Shown in pieces: positions 16,889 to 24,032 of a DNA stretch of 44,035 nt. The notes beneath the pieces were generated by a model. The model was not told the DNA's origin and searched no databases. It was given only the letters and a program-made list of their open reading frames with translations. Position numbers and translations under genes: made by a program. The stretch covers positions 1-44,035 of the forward strand of contig WRAC01000019.1 of NCBI GenBank assembly GCA_009780415.1, in the 5' to 3' direction. The stretch is from Defluviitaleaceae bacterium (GTDB lineage: Bacteria > Bacillota > Clostridia > Lachnospirales > WRAX01). Each line of letters starts with the position of its first letter. Within the stretch, counting starts at the first letter, position 1.

Positions 16889-17890
16889 TTAATCCACCAT
16901 GTATCTATTATAAAGCACCGAAAGCGGCGTGTCCGTATGTATACGGTAAATTGCTTCGGAGAATATTTTGCTGGCTGACAGTATCTTTAATTTGGGTATA
17001 CGTTTTTCCATGGGTACAAACACGGTATCCAGCACCACCAATTCCTTGATGGGCGAATCCTGTATGCGTTGTGTCGCGTTGCTGGCGAGGATGGCGTGGG
17101 TGCAGCAGGTATAAATCTCCGCCGCGCCTTTTTCCAAAATCGCGTCCACGTCGTTGCACAGCGTCCCGCCGGTGCTGACCATATCATCGACAAGAATAAC
17201 CCTCTTGCCCTCGATATCGCCAATTATGTTCATTACTACGGTATCATCGCCCGATTTAGGGCGGCGCTTGTCCACTATCGCCAAGGGCGTGTCCAAACTT
17301 CTGGCAAACGCGCGGGCGCGCCTAATGCCCCCCACGTCCGGCGAAACAACAACTATGTCCTCCATATTGCCTTCAAACTTGTCTCTGTAATATTGCTGCA
17401 GGATCGGGGTTCCCATAAGGTTGTCCATCGGTATATCGAAAAACCCCTGTATCTGCGAATTGTGCAAGTCCATCGTAAGAACGCGGTTTGCCCCCGCGGC
17501 TACGATCATGTTCGCCACAAGCTTAGCCGTGATAGGCTCGCGCGGGCGCGCTTTCCGGTCCTGCCTTGCGTAGGCGAAATACGGCACAACGGCGGTAATA
17601 TGCCGTGCCGACGCCCGGCGCATGGTGTCTATCATAATTAAGAGTTCCATCAAATTGTTGTTGACCGGCGGCGATGTGCTTTGAACGATAAAACAGTCTC
17701 TGCCCCTGACGCTTTCATCTATGCGCGTGTAGATCTCCCCGTCCTTAAACTCGGTTGTCAGGCTTTTGCCCAATTTCAGGCCTACCTCCGACGCTATCCT
17801 CTCCGCCAGGTCTTTGTTGGAATTACATGAGAATATCATCGGAGCGCCGTTTATCGAGATCCTGTCCGCGCTTAGGTCAAAATTGTTCAT
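16889..17890 (-). CDS. prs: Ribose-phosphate pyrophosphokinase
   Basis: 333 residues from the chosen ATG. It makes PRPP from ribose 5-phosphate and ATP for nucleotide, His and Trp synthesis. Features include the ATP-site loop YARQDRKARPREPI, the family segment VVSPDVGGIRRARAFA, and the PRPP-binding loop VILVDDMVSTGGTLCNDV. A GTG three codons upstream (17899) is also open, but AGGGAG sits directly against it and eight bases from the ATG at 17890, so I chose the ATG. It leads the prs-pth-mfd run. Confidence 0.97.
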   Translation of the reverse strand: MNNFDLSADRISINGAPMIFSCNSNKDLAERIASEVGLKLGKSLTTEFKDGEIYTRIDESVRGRDCFIVQSTSPPVNNNLMELLIMIDTMRRASARHITAVVPYFAYARQDRKARPREPITAKLVANMIVAAGANRVLTMDLHNSQIQGFFDIPMDNLMGTPILQQYYRDKFEGNMEDIVVVSPDVGGIRRARAFARSLDTPLAIVDKRRPKSGDDTVVMNIIGDIEGKRVILVDDMVSTGGTLCNDVDAILEKGAAEIYTCCTHAILASNATQRIQDSPIKELVVLDTVFVPMEKRIPKLKILSASKIFSEAIYRIHTDTPLSVLYNRYMVD

Positions 17891-17931
17891 CTTAACCACT
17901 CCCTATCTTCATCGTAATAATATCCACATTC

Positions 17932-17960
17932 ATTATATTCCAAAACATACCGCCGCGCAA
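17932..17960 (-). promoter_or_regulatory. Candidate promoter for prs-pth-mfd
   Basis: On the minus strand TTGCGC (17955-17960) is 17 bases from a perfect TATAAT (17932-17937). The predicted start of transcription is near 17925, about 35 bases upstream of the prs ATG. Confidence 0.5.
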
Positions 17961-18015
17961 GAGGACAAATTTATTTCAAATTCAAAACGAAAGGGTTAAT
18001 ACCAACTTGGTATAA

Positions 18016-18034
18016 GGGGGAGCAAGGCTCCCCC
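18016..18034 (-). terminator. Hairpin downstream of the substrate-binding protein gene
   Basis: GGGGGAGC (18016-18023) and GCTCCCCC (18027-18034) form an 8-bp stem with a 3-base loop, six bases past the stop codon of the minus-strand gene. The tract after it on minus (TTATACC) is poor in U, so termination may be weak or in the other direction. Confidence 0.5.
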
Positions 18035-18040
18035 AAGATT

Positions 18041-19036
18041 TTATTCTTTTGCGGCGTTTAATGCAAACTCCGTATTTATAAGCTCATCGAAGGGTACGCG
18101 GCGGGCGAGCTCGCCGCCCTGCTCCATTATGTCCTGTAGGAGGATGAAACCGTCCTCCAGGAAAATGCAGCTTGTATTCCAGGCGTCAAGCTGTTTGTGC
18201 CGCTCAATCATGAATGCCAGGTCTTCAATGGTGAATTCGCGGAAATGCGGGTGTATGGCCTCGGCTATTTCCATGCTGGAATGTTCGGCAACCCAGGTCA
18301 TGCCCCGCTGGATGGCGTTTGTGAAGCGCTGGATTATCTCGGCGTTGTTTTCGATGTAGCTCTGGGTGGCCATGTAAACCGTGTAAGGGATCGCGCCGCT
18401 GTCCCTGCCCAGGTATGCGACTACGTGACCTATGCCGGCTTGTTCCAGAGCGAATGCGCTAGGCTCGAATTCGACGGTAAAGTCACCGATGCCCCCGGTA
18501 AAAGCACCGGCAGTTGATGTAAACTGAAGGTTGGTAAGAATTTCAACGTCTGCTTTCGGATCCATCCCATTCTGCCTGACAATGTATTCAAGCACCATCT
18601 GGGGCATACCGCCCGCCCTGCCGCCGATAATGGTAGCGCCCGCAACATCGTTCCAGGTGAAATCCGGCATTTCCGCGCGCGCGACAAGGAAGTTGCCGGC
18701 CCGCTGGGTCAGCTGTGCGAAGGCCACCGCGAAATCCTCGCGTCCCTCGTTATATACGTATAAAGCCGCTTCCGTACCCATAAGCCCGATGTCCGCCTCG
18801 CCGGTGATAAGCGCCGTCATGGTTCTGTCCGCGCCGTTGCCGACTGTCAGGATGATCTCAAGCCCCTCTTCCTCAAAGAAACCCAGTTCCAGCGCCACAT
18901 ACTGGGGCGCGTAAAAAATTGAGTGTACGACTTCGTTCAGCCGTACCCTGGTCAGCCCGCTGTCCTCCGATTGGCACGACGCAAGCGCGAAGGCCATAGC
19001 CAGCGCAAGCACAGCGGCAGCAATCCTCTTTTTCAT
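18041..19036 (-). CDS. ABC-transporter substrate-binding lipoprotein, NMT1/SsuA-like
   Basis: 331 residues. The signal peptide ends in a lipobox, LASC, with Cys at about 21, so the protein is lipid-anchored outside the membrane. The mature part reads like the SsuA/ThiY/NMT1 binding-protein family: VRLNEVVHSIFYAPQYVALELGFFEEEGLEIIL near the start, GEADIGLMGTEAALYV, and a mid-domain NGMDPKADVEIL. Known ligands of this fold include alkanesulfonates, taurine, nitrate and thiamine precursors; the ligand here cannot be named. GGGGAG precedes ATG. No permease or ATPase gene adjoins it, and it is flanked by a hairpin at its 3' side, so it seems a single-gene unit. Confidence 0.9.
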   Translation of the reverse strand: MKKRIAAAVLALAMAFALASCQSEDSGLTRVRLNEVVHSIFYAPQYVALELGFFEEEGLEIILTVGNGADRTMTALITGEADIGLMGTEAALYVYNEGREDFAVAFAQLTQRAGNFLVARAEMPDFTWNDVAGATIIGGRAGGMPQMVLEYIVRQNGMDPKADVEILTNLQFTSTAGAFTGGIGDFTVEFEPSAFALEQAGIGHVVAYLGRDSGAIPYTVYMATQSYIENNAEIIQRFTNAIQRGMTWVAEHSSMEIAEAIHPHFREFTIEDLAFMIERHKQLDAWNTSCIFLEDGFILLQDIMEQGGELARRVPFDELINTEFALNAAKE

Positions 19037-19130
19037 TGAAAAAACTCCCCTTTTTGGAATTTACTTTACTATATTAGAAAGGGGATGTTTTTTGTGAGTT
19101 GTACGTTTTAATTGACGTTTGCGCGGGAGC

Positions 19131-19147
19131 GCGGGCGTCCCGCCCGC
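19131..19147. repeat. GC-rich hairpin downstream of the MoxR cluster
   Basis: GCGGGCG (19131-19137) and CGCCCGC (19141-19147) flank a TCC loop, just past the stop of the minus-strand membrane protein gene. No U tract follows on either strand. It may stabilise the transcript end, or be a relative of the other GC palindromes in this window. Confidence 0.45.
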
Positions 19148-19148
19148 A

Positions 19149-20363
19149 CTATCTTTTCTTCCTCACCCGCGCCGCATCCGCGCCGGAAACCGGATCATCG
19201 CTGTACCTGGCCAAATGGTAAAGCGCGGATAACTCGGTTATATCCTCCGTCTCACCAATTCCCTCGCTCAGCCGTTTCGCCGTGTCGGCGGGCTTCACCG
19301 CCAAACCCCGTTTGCGGTGAGCGTTTACCTTCTTTTTAAACATGGTACGTACAAGCCGGTTTGTGTTAAAGGCCACACGCCGTTGTCTGCGTGATTTTCG
19401 GCTCTCCGTATATACGCCTTCCTCATCGGCATCGCTGAAGTCCCCGAATTCATCCTTATCATTACGGATTTTTTTATACGAAAACAGGCTTGCAACGATA
19501 ACCGCGGCGATTAGAACAACGGCAATAACACCCGCAGCCGTGACTAGGTTCCTGTACGAATAAGGCTCCGTATCTTCCCATTCATTAAAATCGTAAATTT
19601 TAAATTCGTCCTCGTACAATTCATTCACAGGCATTTCCAATTCGGTTTGCGATAAAAATAAACCAAGCTCTTCCGCCCGGGTTCGCGAGCTTTCAGGCAG
19701 GGCAAAATTTATCCGGTTATCGTATTCGGGGATTAAAAGAATTAACATCAGCCCCAGCCCCGCGAACACAAAGATATACGCGAAACACTGCCCCCTGCGG
19801 GAGACGCGTTTCGCTGAATCCTTACTCTGCTGCCTCCAGGAGCGCATTCGCGTAAGGAAATTAAACCCCGAATAAAATTTGCACAAGAAGCGGCTGACGG
19901 CGGTGATGATGAGAATAACCAGCGCGACGGGATATATATCCTTTGAAGCCTGGCTCCGGCCCACAAAAAGCGCGCATCCCGCAAGCCCGTTTAAAAATAG
20001 TGACAACAAAAACGAGCTGTCGGCAAATTCACAAGTCTCAGTGCGCGCGCTGTATATAAATAAAAAGGCAAGGCACGAAAGTGTGAGAATCAAGGGTATC
20101 CGGCTGTCGGGATTGCCGAATACAAGCAAAATAATCCCCGCAAAGACAATCAGCGACAGAAATTGCAGCGGCAAATAAACACTTTTTACCAGATTGGCTT
20201 CCCTAATAAGAAAAAACACGGTAAACGGCACAAGATATAAAAGCGGCAATACAGGCAGCCCCGGAACAAAAAACACAGTAATCACAATAAACCCGAAGGC
20301 AAAGCAACAAAAAACGCCCATCCGGGAGAGATACGCGTAAATAAGCTTCTGCGCGTCAGTCAT
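19149..20363 (-). CDS. Multi-spanning membrane protein of a MoxR/DUF58 cluster (DUF4129-like C-terminus)
   Basis: 404 residues from the chosen start. About six hydrophobic helices fill the first 200 residues, and a further helix lies near 285-305 (VTAAGVIAVVLIAAVIVASLF). A basic cytoplasmic tail follows, with RRQRRVAFNTNRLVR and ELSALYHLARYSDDPVSGADAARVRKK, which resembles the tail of DUF4129/transglutaminase partners of DUF58 genes. No transglutaminase Cys-His-Asp motif was found. A longer frame begins at 20477, but GGAGG lies before the ATG at 20363, which overlaps the DUF58 stop by eight bases. It is the third gene of a translationally coupled trio. Confidence 0.8.
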   Translation of the reverse strand: MTDAQKLIYAYLSRMGVFCCFAFGFIVITVFFVPGLPVLPLLYLVPFTVFFLIREANLVKSVYLPLQFLSLIVFAGIILLVFGNPDSRIPLILTLSCLAFLFIYSARTETCEFADSSFLLSLFLNGLAGCALFVGRSQASKDIYPVALVILIITAVSRFLCKFYSGFNFLTRMRSWRQQSKDSAKRVSRRGQCFAYIFVFAGLGLMLILLIPEYDNRINFALPESSRTRAEELGLFLSQTELEMPVNELYEDEFKIYDFNEWEDTEPYSYRNLVTAAGVIAVVLIAAVIVASLFSYKKIRNDKDEFGDFSDADEEGVYTESRKSRRQRRVAFNTNRLVRTMFKKKVNAHRKRGLAVKPADTAKRLSEGIGETEDITELSALYHLARYSDDPVSGADAARVRKKR

Positions 20364-21477
20364 TGGGAACCTCCCACGCCACAACCGCGCCTTTATACAT
20401 ATTTTTGTCGTGTTCACAGCGCGGCGCGATCCAGAGGACATCGACACCCGCTTCCACAGTGGCGTTATGCCACTCATACAACTCGCCGCCGTCGTAAGAG
20501 GATATTAGGGCAACAACCATTCCATCGGCGTTAAGCTCCGATTTTTCCGGGAGAAACGCCGTTATAGGCTCGCATATAACATTTTTGCTTATGTCCATAC
20601 GCGCCAGTATCTCATAAATCTCGCGCAAATGGCGCATAGTCCGCCCTTTCTCCGCGCGTCCCGGCGCATACGTCACGCAATCCAGCCCGTTCGTCACAAA
20701 GCTTACGGGTATGCCCGCCTCAAGATACTGCCGCGCCAGAAACGCCGCCAGCCTTATGGCGTTCTCAAATACCCCGTCGCGGTAAAACAGGGAGTACCTT
20801 TGCATGTTCAGAACAATCCGCACTTCCTGCGAAACCGTATGCCCGTAAATATTGGACATTGGCACGCCCGTTTTAGCCCAGGCGTTGAAGTTGATTTGCC
20901 TGAAGCTGTCGAAGGGCTGGTACTCGCGTACACCGCCGAACTCAAAAGGGTCGGGCAGAATGAAGCGTTTGGTCAATACCTCCCCGCACAGCCGTTTATA
21001 TGGAATTTCTATATCCGAAACCTCAATCTCCCGCGGATAGACCGTCAGGCTTTCGCTAAGCTCAATATCCTTTCTGTAAGTCCGCGAAAGGAGCATGTCG
21101 GAGGATAAAACCGTCCCCTTGCTGAGCACATAAAACCCACGTTTTTCGCATACCAGCAGGGTTTTACGCGTCACGCGCCGCTTACCGGGCACCGCAAACA
21201 AAGAACTGCGGTCCCTGCCGGAATAGGTACTCTTCCCGGAAAGGTCCGTCTGGCGAAGGTGCTGGCTCTGGGTGTACCGGATATTTATATACGGCATGGG
21301 GATGCGCTTCCCGTTCCAAACGGTTTCCTGAAAACCGACGGTTTGCCCCTCAAAGGCGTCGCGGGAGCCATAGCTTACCTCAACGGTAAGCTTCCTGCTC
21401 CACAGCTTCCTGTAGAAAAATTCCTGAATTATATATAACACAAAAAAAAGCGTGATAATAATCGCTACATGGGTCAT
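20356..21477 (-). CDS. DUF58-domain membrane protein
   Basis: 373 residues. One N-terminal membrane helix (about 4-20) is followed by a beta-rich region and then the DUF58 core: DPFEFGGVREYQPFDSFRQINFNAWAKTG, with the IYGHTVSQEVRIVLN stretch that resembles a von Willebrand A-like fold. DUF58 proteins occur with MoxR ATPases; they are thought to help assemble or fold envelope or enzyme complexes. The start overlaps the MoxR stop by four bases, and the stop overlaps the next gene by eight. Confidence 0.92.
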   Translation of the reverse strand: MTHVAIIITLFFVLYIIQEFFYRKLWSRKLTVEVSYGSRDAFEGQTVGFQETVWNGKRIPMPYINIRYTQSQHLRQTDLSGKSTYSGRDRSSLFAVPGKRRVTRKTLLVCEKRGFYVLSKGTVLSSDMLLSRTYRKDIELSESLTVYPREIEVSDIEIPYKRLCGEVLTKRFILPDPFEFGGVREYQPFDSFRQINFNAWAKTGVPMSNIYGHTVSQEVRIVLNMQRYSLFYRDGVFENAIRLAAFLARQYLEAGIPVSFVTNGLDCVTYAPGRAEKGRTMRHLREIYEILARMDISKNVICEPITAFLPEKSELNADGMVVALISSYDGGELYEWHNATVEAGVDVLWIAPRCEHDKNMYKGAVVAWEVPND

Positions 21478-22418
21478 GTCCGCTTATCCCAATTTTCAAC
21501 GGGCGGCTTAACCTTGGCAAGTATCTCCGCCAATACCTCCCCGCCGTTGTTCTTCAGCCCGCCGCGCAGAATCATGCGGTGTACGAATACCCTCTCCGCC
21601 AAAGCCTGCACATCGTCCGGGATGACATAACCGCGCCCGCGTATCGCCGCCCAGGCCTTTGACATGTTCATCAAAGCCATACTGCCGCGTACGCTTACGC
21701 CCAGCGCCACATGCGGATGGCTGCGCGTGGCCTCGGTAAGCTCCACGATATAGCGTGCCAGGTCAGCGCTCATATAAATCTTTTTAACATGCGCCATCAT
21801 CATATGCAATTCGTCCCCGCCGATAACGGCTTTCAGCCCGTCTAAAACCCCGGCGCCGCCCTGGCCCTGTAAAATCCGCACAGTCTCCTCCCCGGAGGGA
21901 TACCCCAGCGAAAGCTTCGCCAAAAACCTGTCAAGCTGGGCTTCCGGCAGGGGAAACGTACCCTGCGTCTCAATCGGGTTCTGCGTGGCGATAACAAAAT
22001 ACGGCGGTTCCAGCTTATGCGTCACCCCGTCTATACTGACCTGCCGTTCCTCCATGCTTTCAAGCAACGCGCTCTGTGTACGCGGAGTCGCGCGGTTTAT
22101 CTCGTCCGCCAGCAGTATATTCGTAAATACCGGCCCTTTTTTCAGCGTAAACTCAACGTTCTTAGGATTATACAGATTAATCCCTATAATATCCGACGGC
22201 AGCAAGTCCGGCGTAAACTGCACGCGCCCAAAACCCACGTCCAGCGAACGCGCCATTGTCTTTGCAAGCATCGTCTTGCCCGTACCCGGCGCATCCTCCA
22301 GCAAAACGTGCCCGCCGGCCAGCAAAGCCGCCAGAGCCGTCTCTACCTCAGCCGTCTTGCCCACTATCACGCGCTCGATGTTTTCCCTGATTGCCGAAAG
22401 GTTTTTTGCGAAGTCCAT
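21474..22418 (-). CDS. MoxR-family AAA+ ATPase
   Basis: 314 residues, normal length. Walker A is APGTGKT (43-49), Walker B lies in LLADEINRATPRTQSALLESMEERQVS, and the sensor segment is IATQNPIETQGTFPLPEAQLDRF, all typical of MoxR. These ATPases act as chaperones for metal-cofactor or envelope complexes together with DUF58/VWA proteins, which follow here. GGAGAG precedes ATG. The gene begins 14 bases after the aldolase stop and is probably co-transcribed with it. Confidence 0.96.
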   Translation of the reverse strand: MDFAKNLSAIRENIERVIVGKTAEVETALAALLAGGHVLLEDAPGTGKTMLAKTMARSLDVGFGRVQFTPDLLPSDIIGINLYNPKNVEFTLKKGPVFTNILLADEINRATPRTQSALLESMEERQVSIDGVTHKLEPPYFVIATQNPIETQGTFPLPEAQLDRFLAKLSLGYPSGEETVRILQGQGGAGVLDGLKAVIGGDELHMMMAHVKKIYMSADLARYIVELTEATRSHPHVALGVSVRGSMALMNMSKAWAAIRGRGYVIPDDVQALAERVFVHRMILRGGLKNNGGEVLAEILAKVKPPVENWDKRT

Positions 22419-22432
22419 GTATCTCTCCAGCC

Positions 22433-23461
22433 CTATGATAAAATGTCCTTAATCACACCTGCGGTATGACGCGCATCCGCTTCCGTTATCCCATGGTGCG
22501 TAACCAGCCGGAAAATCCCGTGTTCGTGGCCGTTCGTCACTATACCGCGTTTTCGCAGTTCGGCCTGCATTTCATCTTTGGGATAGCTTGTTCCGTCAAT
22601 ATTGAAAAATATCATATTTATATCAATGCCGCCCGCTATGGTCACGCCCTTGATTTCCGATAAGAGTTTACCAAGGAGTTTTGCGTTGCTGTGATCCTCA
22701 CCAAGACGCTTCGTCATTACATCCAGCGCCAGAAGCCCGGGCGCGGCAAGGACGCCGGCCTGCCTCATCCCGCCGCCCATCAGCTTGCGCTTGCGCCGGG
22801 CGCCGCCGATAAACGCCGCGTTTCCCGCCAATATGGAGCCTGCGGGGGCGCAGAGGCCTTTGGACAGGCAGAACATCAGGCTGTCCGTATACGCGGCTAT
22901 CCCGCTTGCGGGGACGCCTAGGGATTCCGCCGCGTTAAACATCCTCGCCCCGTCAAGATGCACGGGAATGCCGTGTTCATTGGCGGTTTCATAGCATTCG
23001 CGCATAATTTCCAACGGCACAGCGCGCCCGTTAGCCAGCGCGTTTTCAAGGCAGATAAGCCCCGTCCGCGGTTCATGATAATCGTCTGATTTTCGTATGC
23101 GTTTCCTGATTTCGTCCGCGGACGGCATACCGCCGCAAAAAGGTATCGCGCGGAGCTGCACACCCGCGATAACCGCCGCTCCGCCCGCTTCATGCGCCAC
23201 GATATGGCAGTCCTCACCCAGGATAACCTCGTCTCCGCGCTCACAATGGGCGAACAGCGCAAGCTGGTTGCCGAACGTCCCCGTCGGCACAAATAGCGCC
23301 GCCTCTTTCCCGACAACCTCAGCCGCGCGGCGTTCAAGCTCGTTTACCGTGGGGTCGTCGCCGTATACATCGTCGCCCAGCGCGGCGTTTTGCATAGCGT
23401 CGCGCATTGCCTGGGTCGGGTGGGTTACCGTGTCGCTTCTCAGATCAATTATTTTATTCAT
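22433..23461 (-). CDS. ltaE: Low-specificity L-threonine aldolase (PLP, fold type I)
   Basis: 342 residues from the chosen ATG. It cleaves L-threonine or allo-threonine to glycine and acetaldehyde. Signatures are IDLRSDTVTHPTQAMRDAM at the start, GDDVYGDDPTVNELE, the His86 region (EDCHIVAHEAGG), the PLP-binding Asp-Gly-Ala (HLDGARMFNA), and the Schiff-base Lys201 (CLSKGLCAPAGS). A longer open frame reaches 23812, but its first 116 residues show no homology pattern. AAGGAGC stands before the ATG at 23461. It precedes moxR by 14 bases, an unexpected but tight pairing. Confidence 0.95.
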   Translation of the reverse strand: MNKIIDLRSDTVTHPTQAMRDAMQNAALGDDVYGDDPTVNELERRAAEVVGKEAALFVPTGTFGNQLALFAHCERGDEVILGEDCHIVAHEAGGAAVIAGVQLRAIPFCGGMPSADEIRKRIRKSDDYHEPRTGLICLENALANGRAVPLEIMRECYETANEHGIPVHLDGARMFNAAESLGVPASGIAAYTDSLMFCLSKGLCAPAGSILAGNAAFIGGARRKRKLMGGGMRQAGVLAAPGLLALDVMTKRLGEDHSNAKLLGKLLSEIKGVTIAGGIDINMIFFNIDGTSYPKDEMQAELRKRGIVTNGHEHGIFRLVTHHGITEADARHTAGVIKDILS

Positions 23462-23488
23462 GATAAAGCTCCTTGCCGTATATTTTGC

Positions 23489-23507
23489 GGGCGAACAAAG
23501 TTCGCCC
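23489..23507. repeat. REP-like hairpin between aldolase and Mur-ligase-like genes
   Basis: GGGCGAAC (23489-23496) and GTTCGCCC (23500-23507) form a perfect 8-bp stem with an AAA loop, followed by CTACG. It lies 28 bases upstream of the aldolase start, in the transcript leader or promoter. Shape and edge match the palindrome in pth. Confidence 0.5.
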
Positions 23508-23570
23508 CTACGCATACATTTTTCATCGTTTTTTTGCAAATAATAAGGATAATGACTGGGGGGATTTGAT

Positions 23571-24014
23571 ATGTATAAAATCGGTGTGGCGGGGGACAAC
23601 GGCGCGATTGCAAAGGAACTCCGGCAGTTTTTACCGCGTGTTCCCGACGCGTCCATAGATACCGCCGATGCCGGAGAGTGGGATGTTCTGGTTTTAAACG
23701 GCGGCGTTGGGCACGAAACGGGGAGTTTATCCGCGCCTGCCGTTGTGTTGAATTCAGACGAAAAAAATCTTGCCGGGCTTTTAGACCCAAGCTCTATCCC
23801 GCTTTTGACCATAACCTACGGTTTTAACAGCAAAGCCAGCATAACCGCGTCCAGCGTCCGGGACGGCGAGCTGTGCGTATGCGTCCAGCGTTCGTTCACA
23901 ACCCCGTCGGGAAAGCGCCGCGAAAGGCAGGAATTCACCGTGGAAACGCGCAACCCCGCCGCAACGCTGGCAGCCGTTTCCGCCGCGCTGACCATGGATG
24001 CTGACTTTACCTGA
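23571..24014 (+). CDS. Short Mur-ligase-like protein
   Basis: 147 residues. The middle segment (about 80-125: LLTITYGFNSKASITASSV, then LCVCVQRSFTTPSGKRRERQEF) reads like the beta-strand-rich part of Mur ligases that follows nucleotide-binding elements. The N-terminus (MYKIGVAGDNGAIAKEL) suggests a Rossmann-like start. No P-loop GKT is present, so it is unlikely to ligate on its own. A GGGGGG run precedes ATG. It sits alone on plus between the divergent aldolase gene and the convergent alaS. Function is not known. Confidence 0.75.
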   Translation: MYKIGVAGDNGAIAKELRQFLPRVPDASIDTADAGEWDVLVLNGGVGHETGSLSAPAVVLNSDEKNLAGLLDPSSIPLLTITYGFNSKASITASSVRDGELCVCVQRSFTTPSGKRRERQEFTVETRNPAATLAAVSAALTMDADFT

Positions 24015-24032
24015 ATTACATCGTTACCGTAA

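Noticed and set aside
23462-23812. N-terminal extension of the threonine aldolase frame
   Set aside because: The extra residues show no family pattern and cross the REP-like hairpin; a good ribosome binding site precedes the inner ATG.
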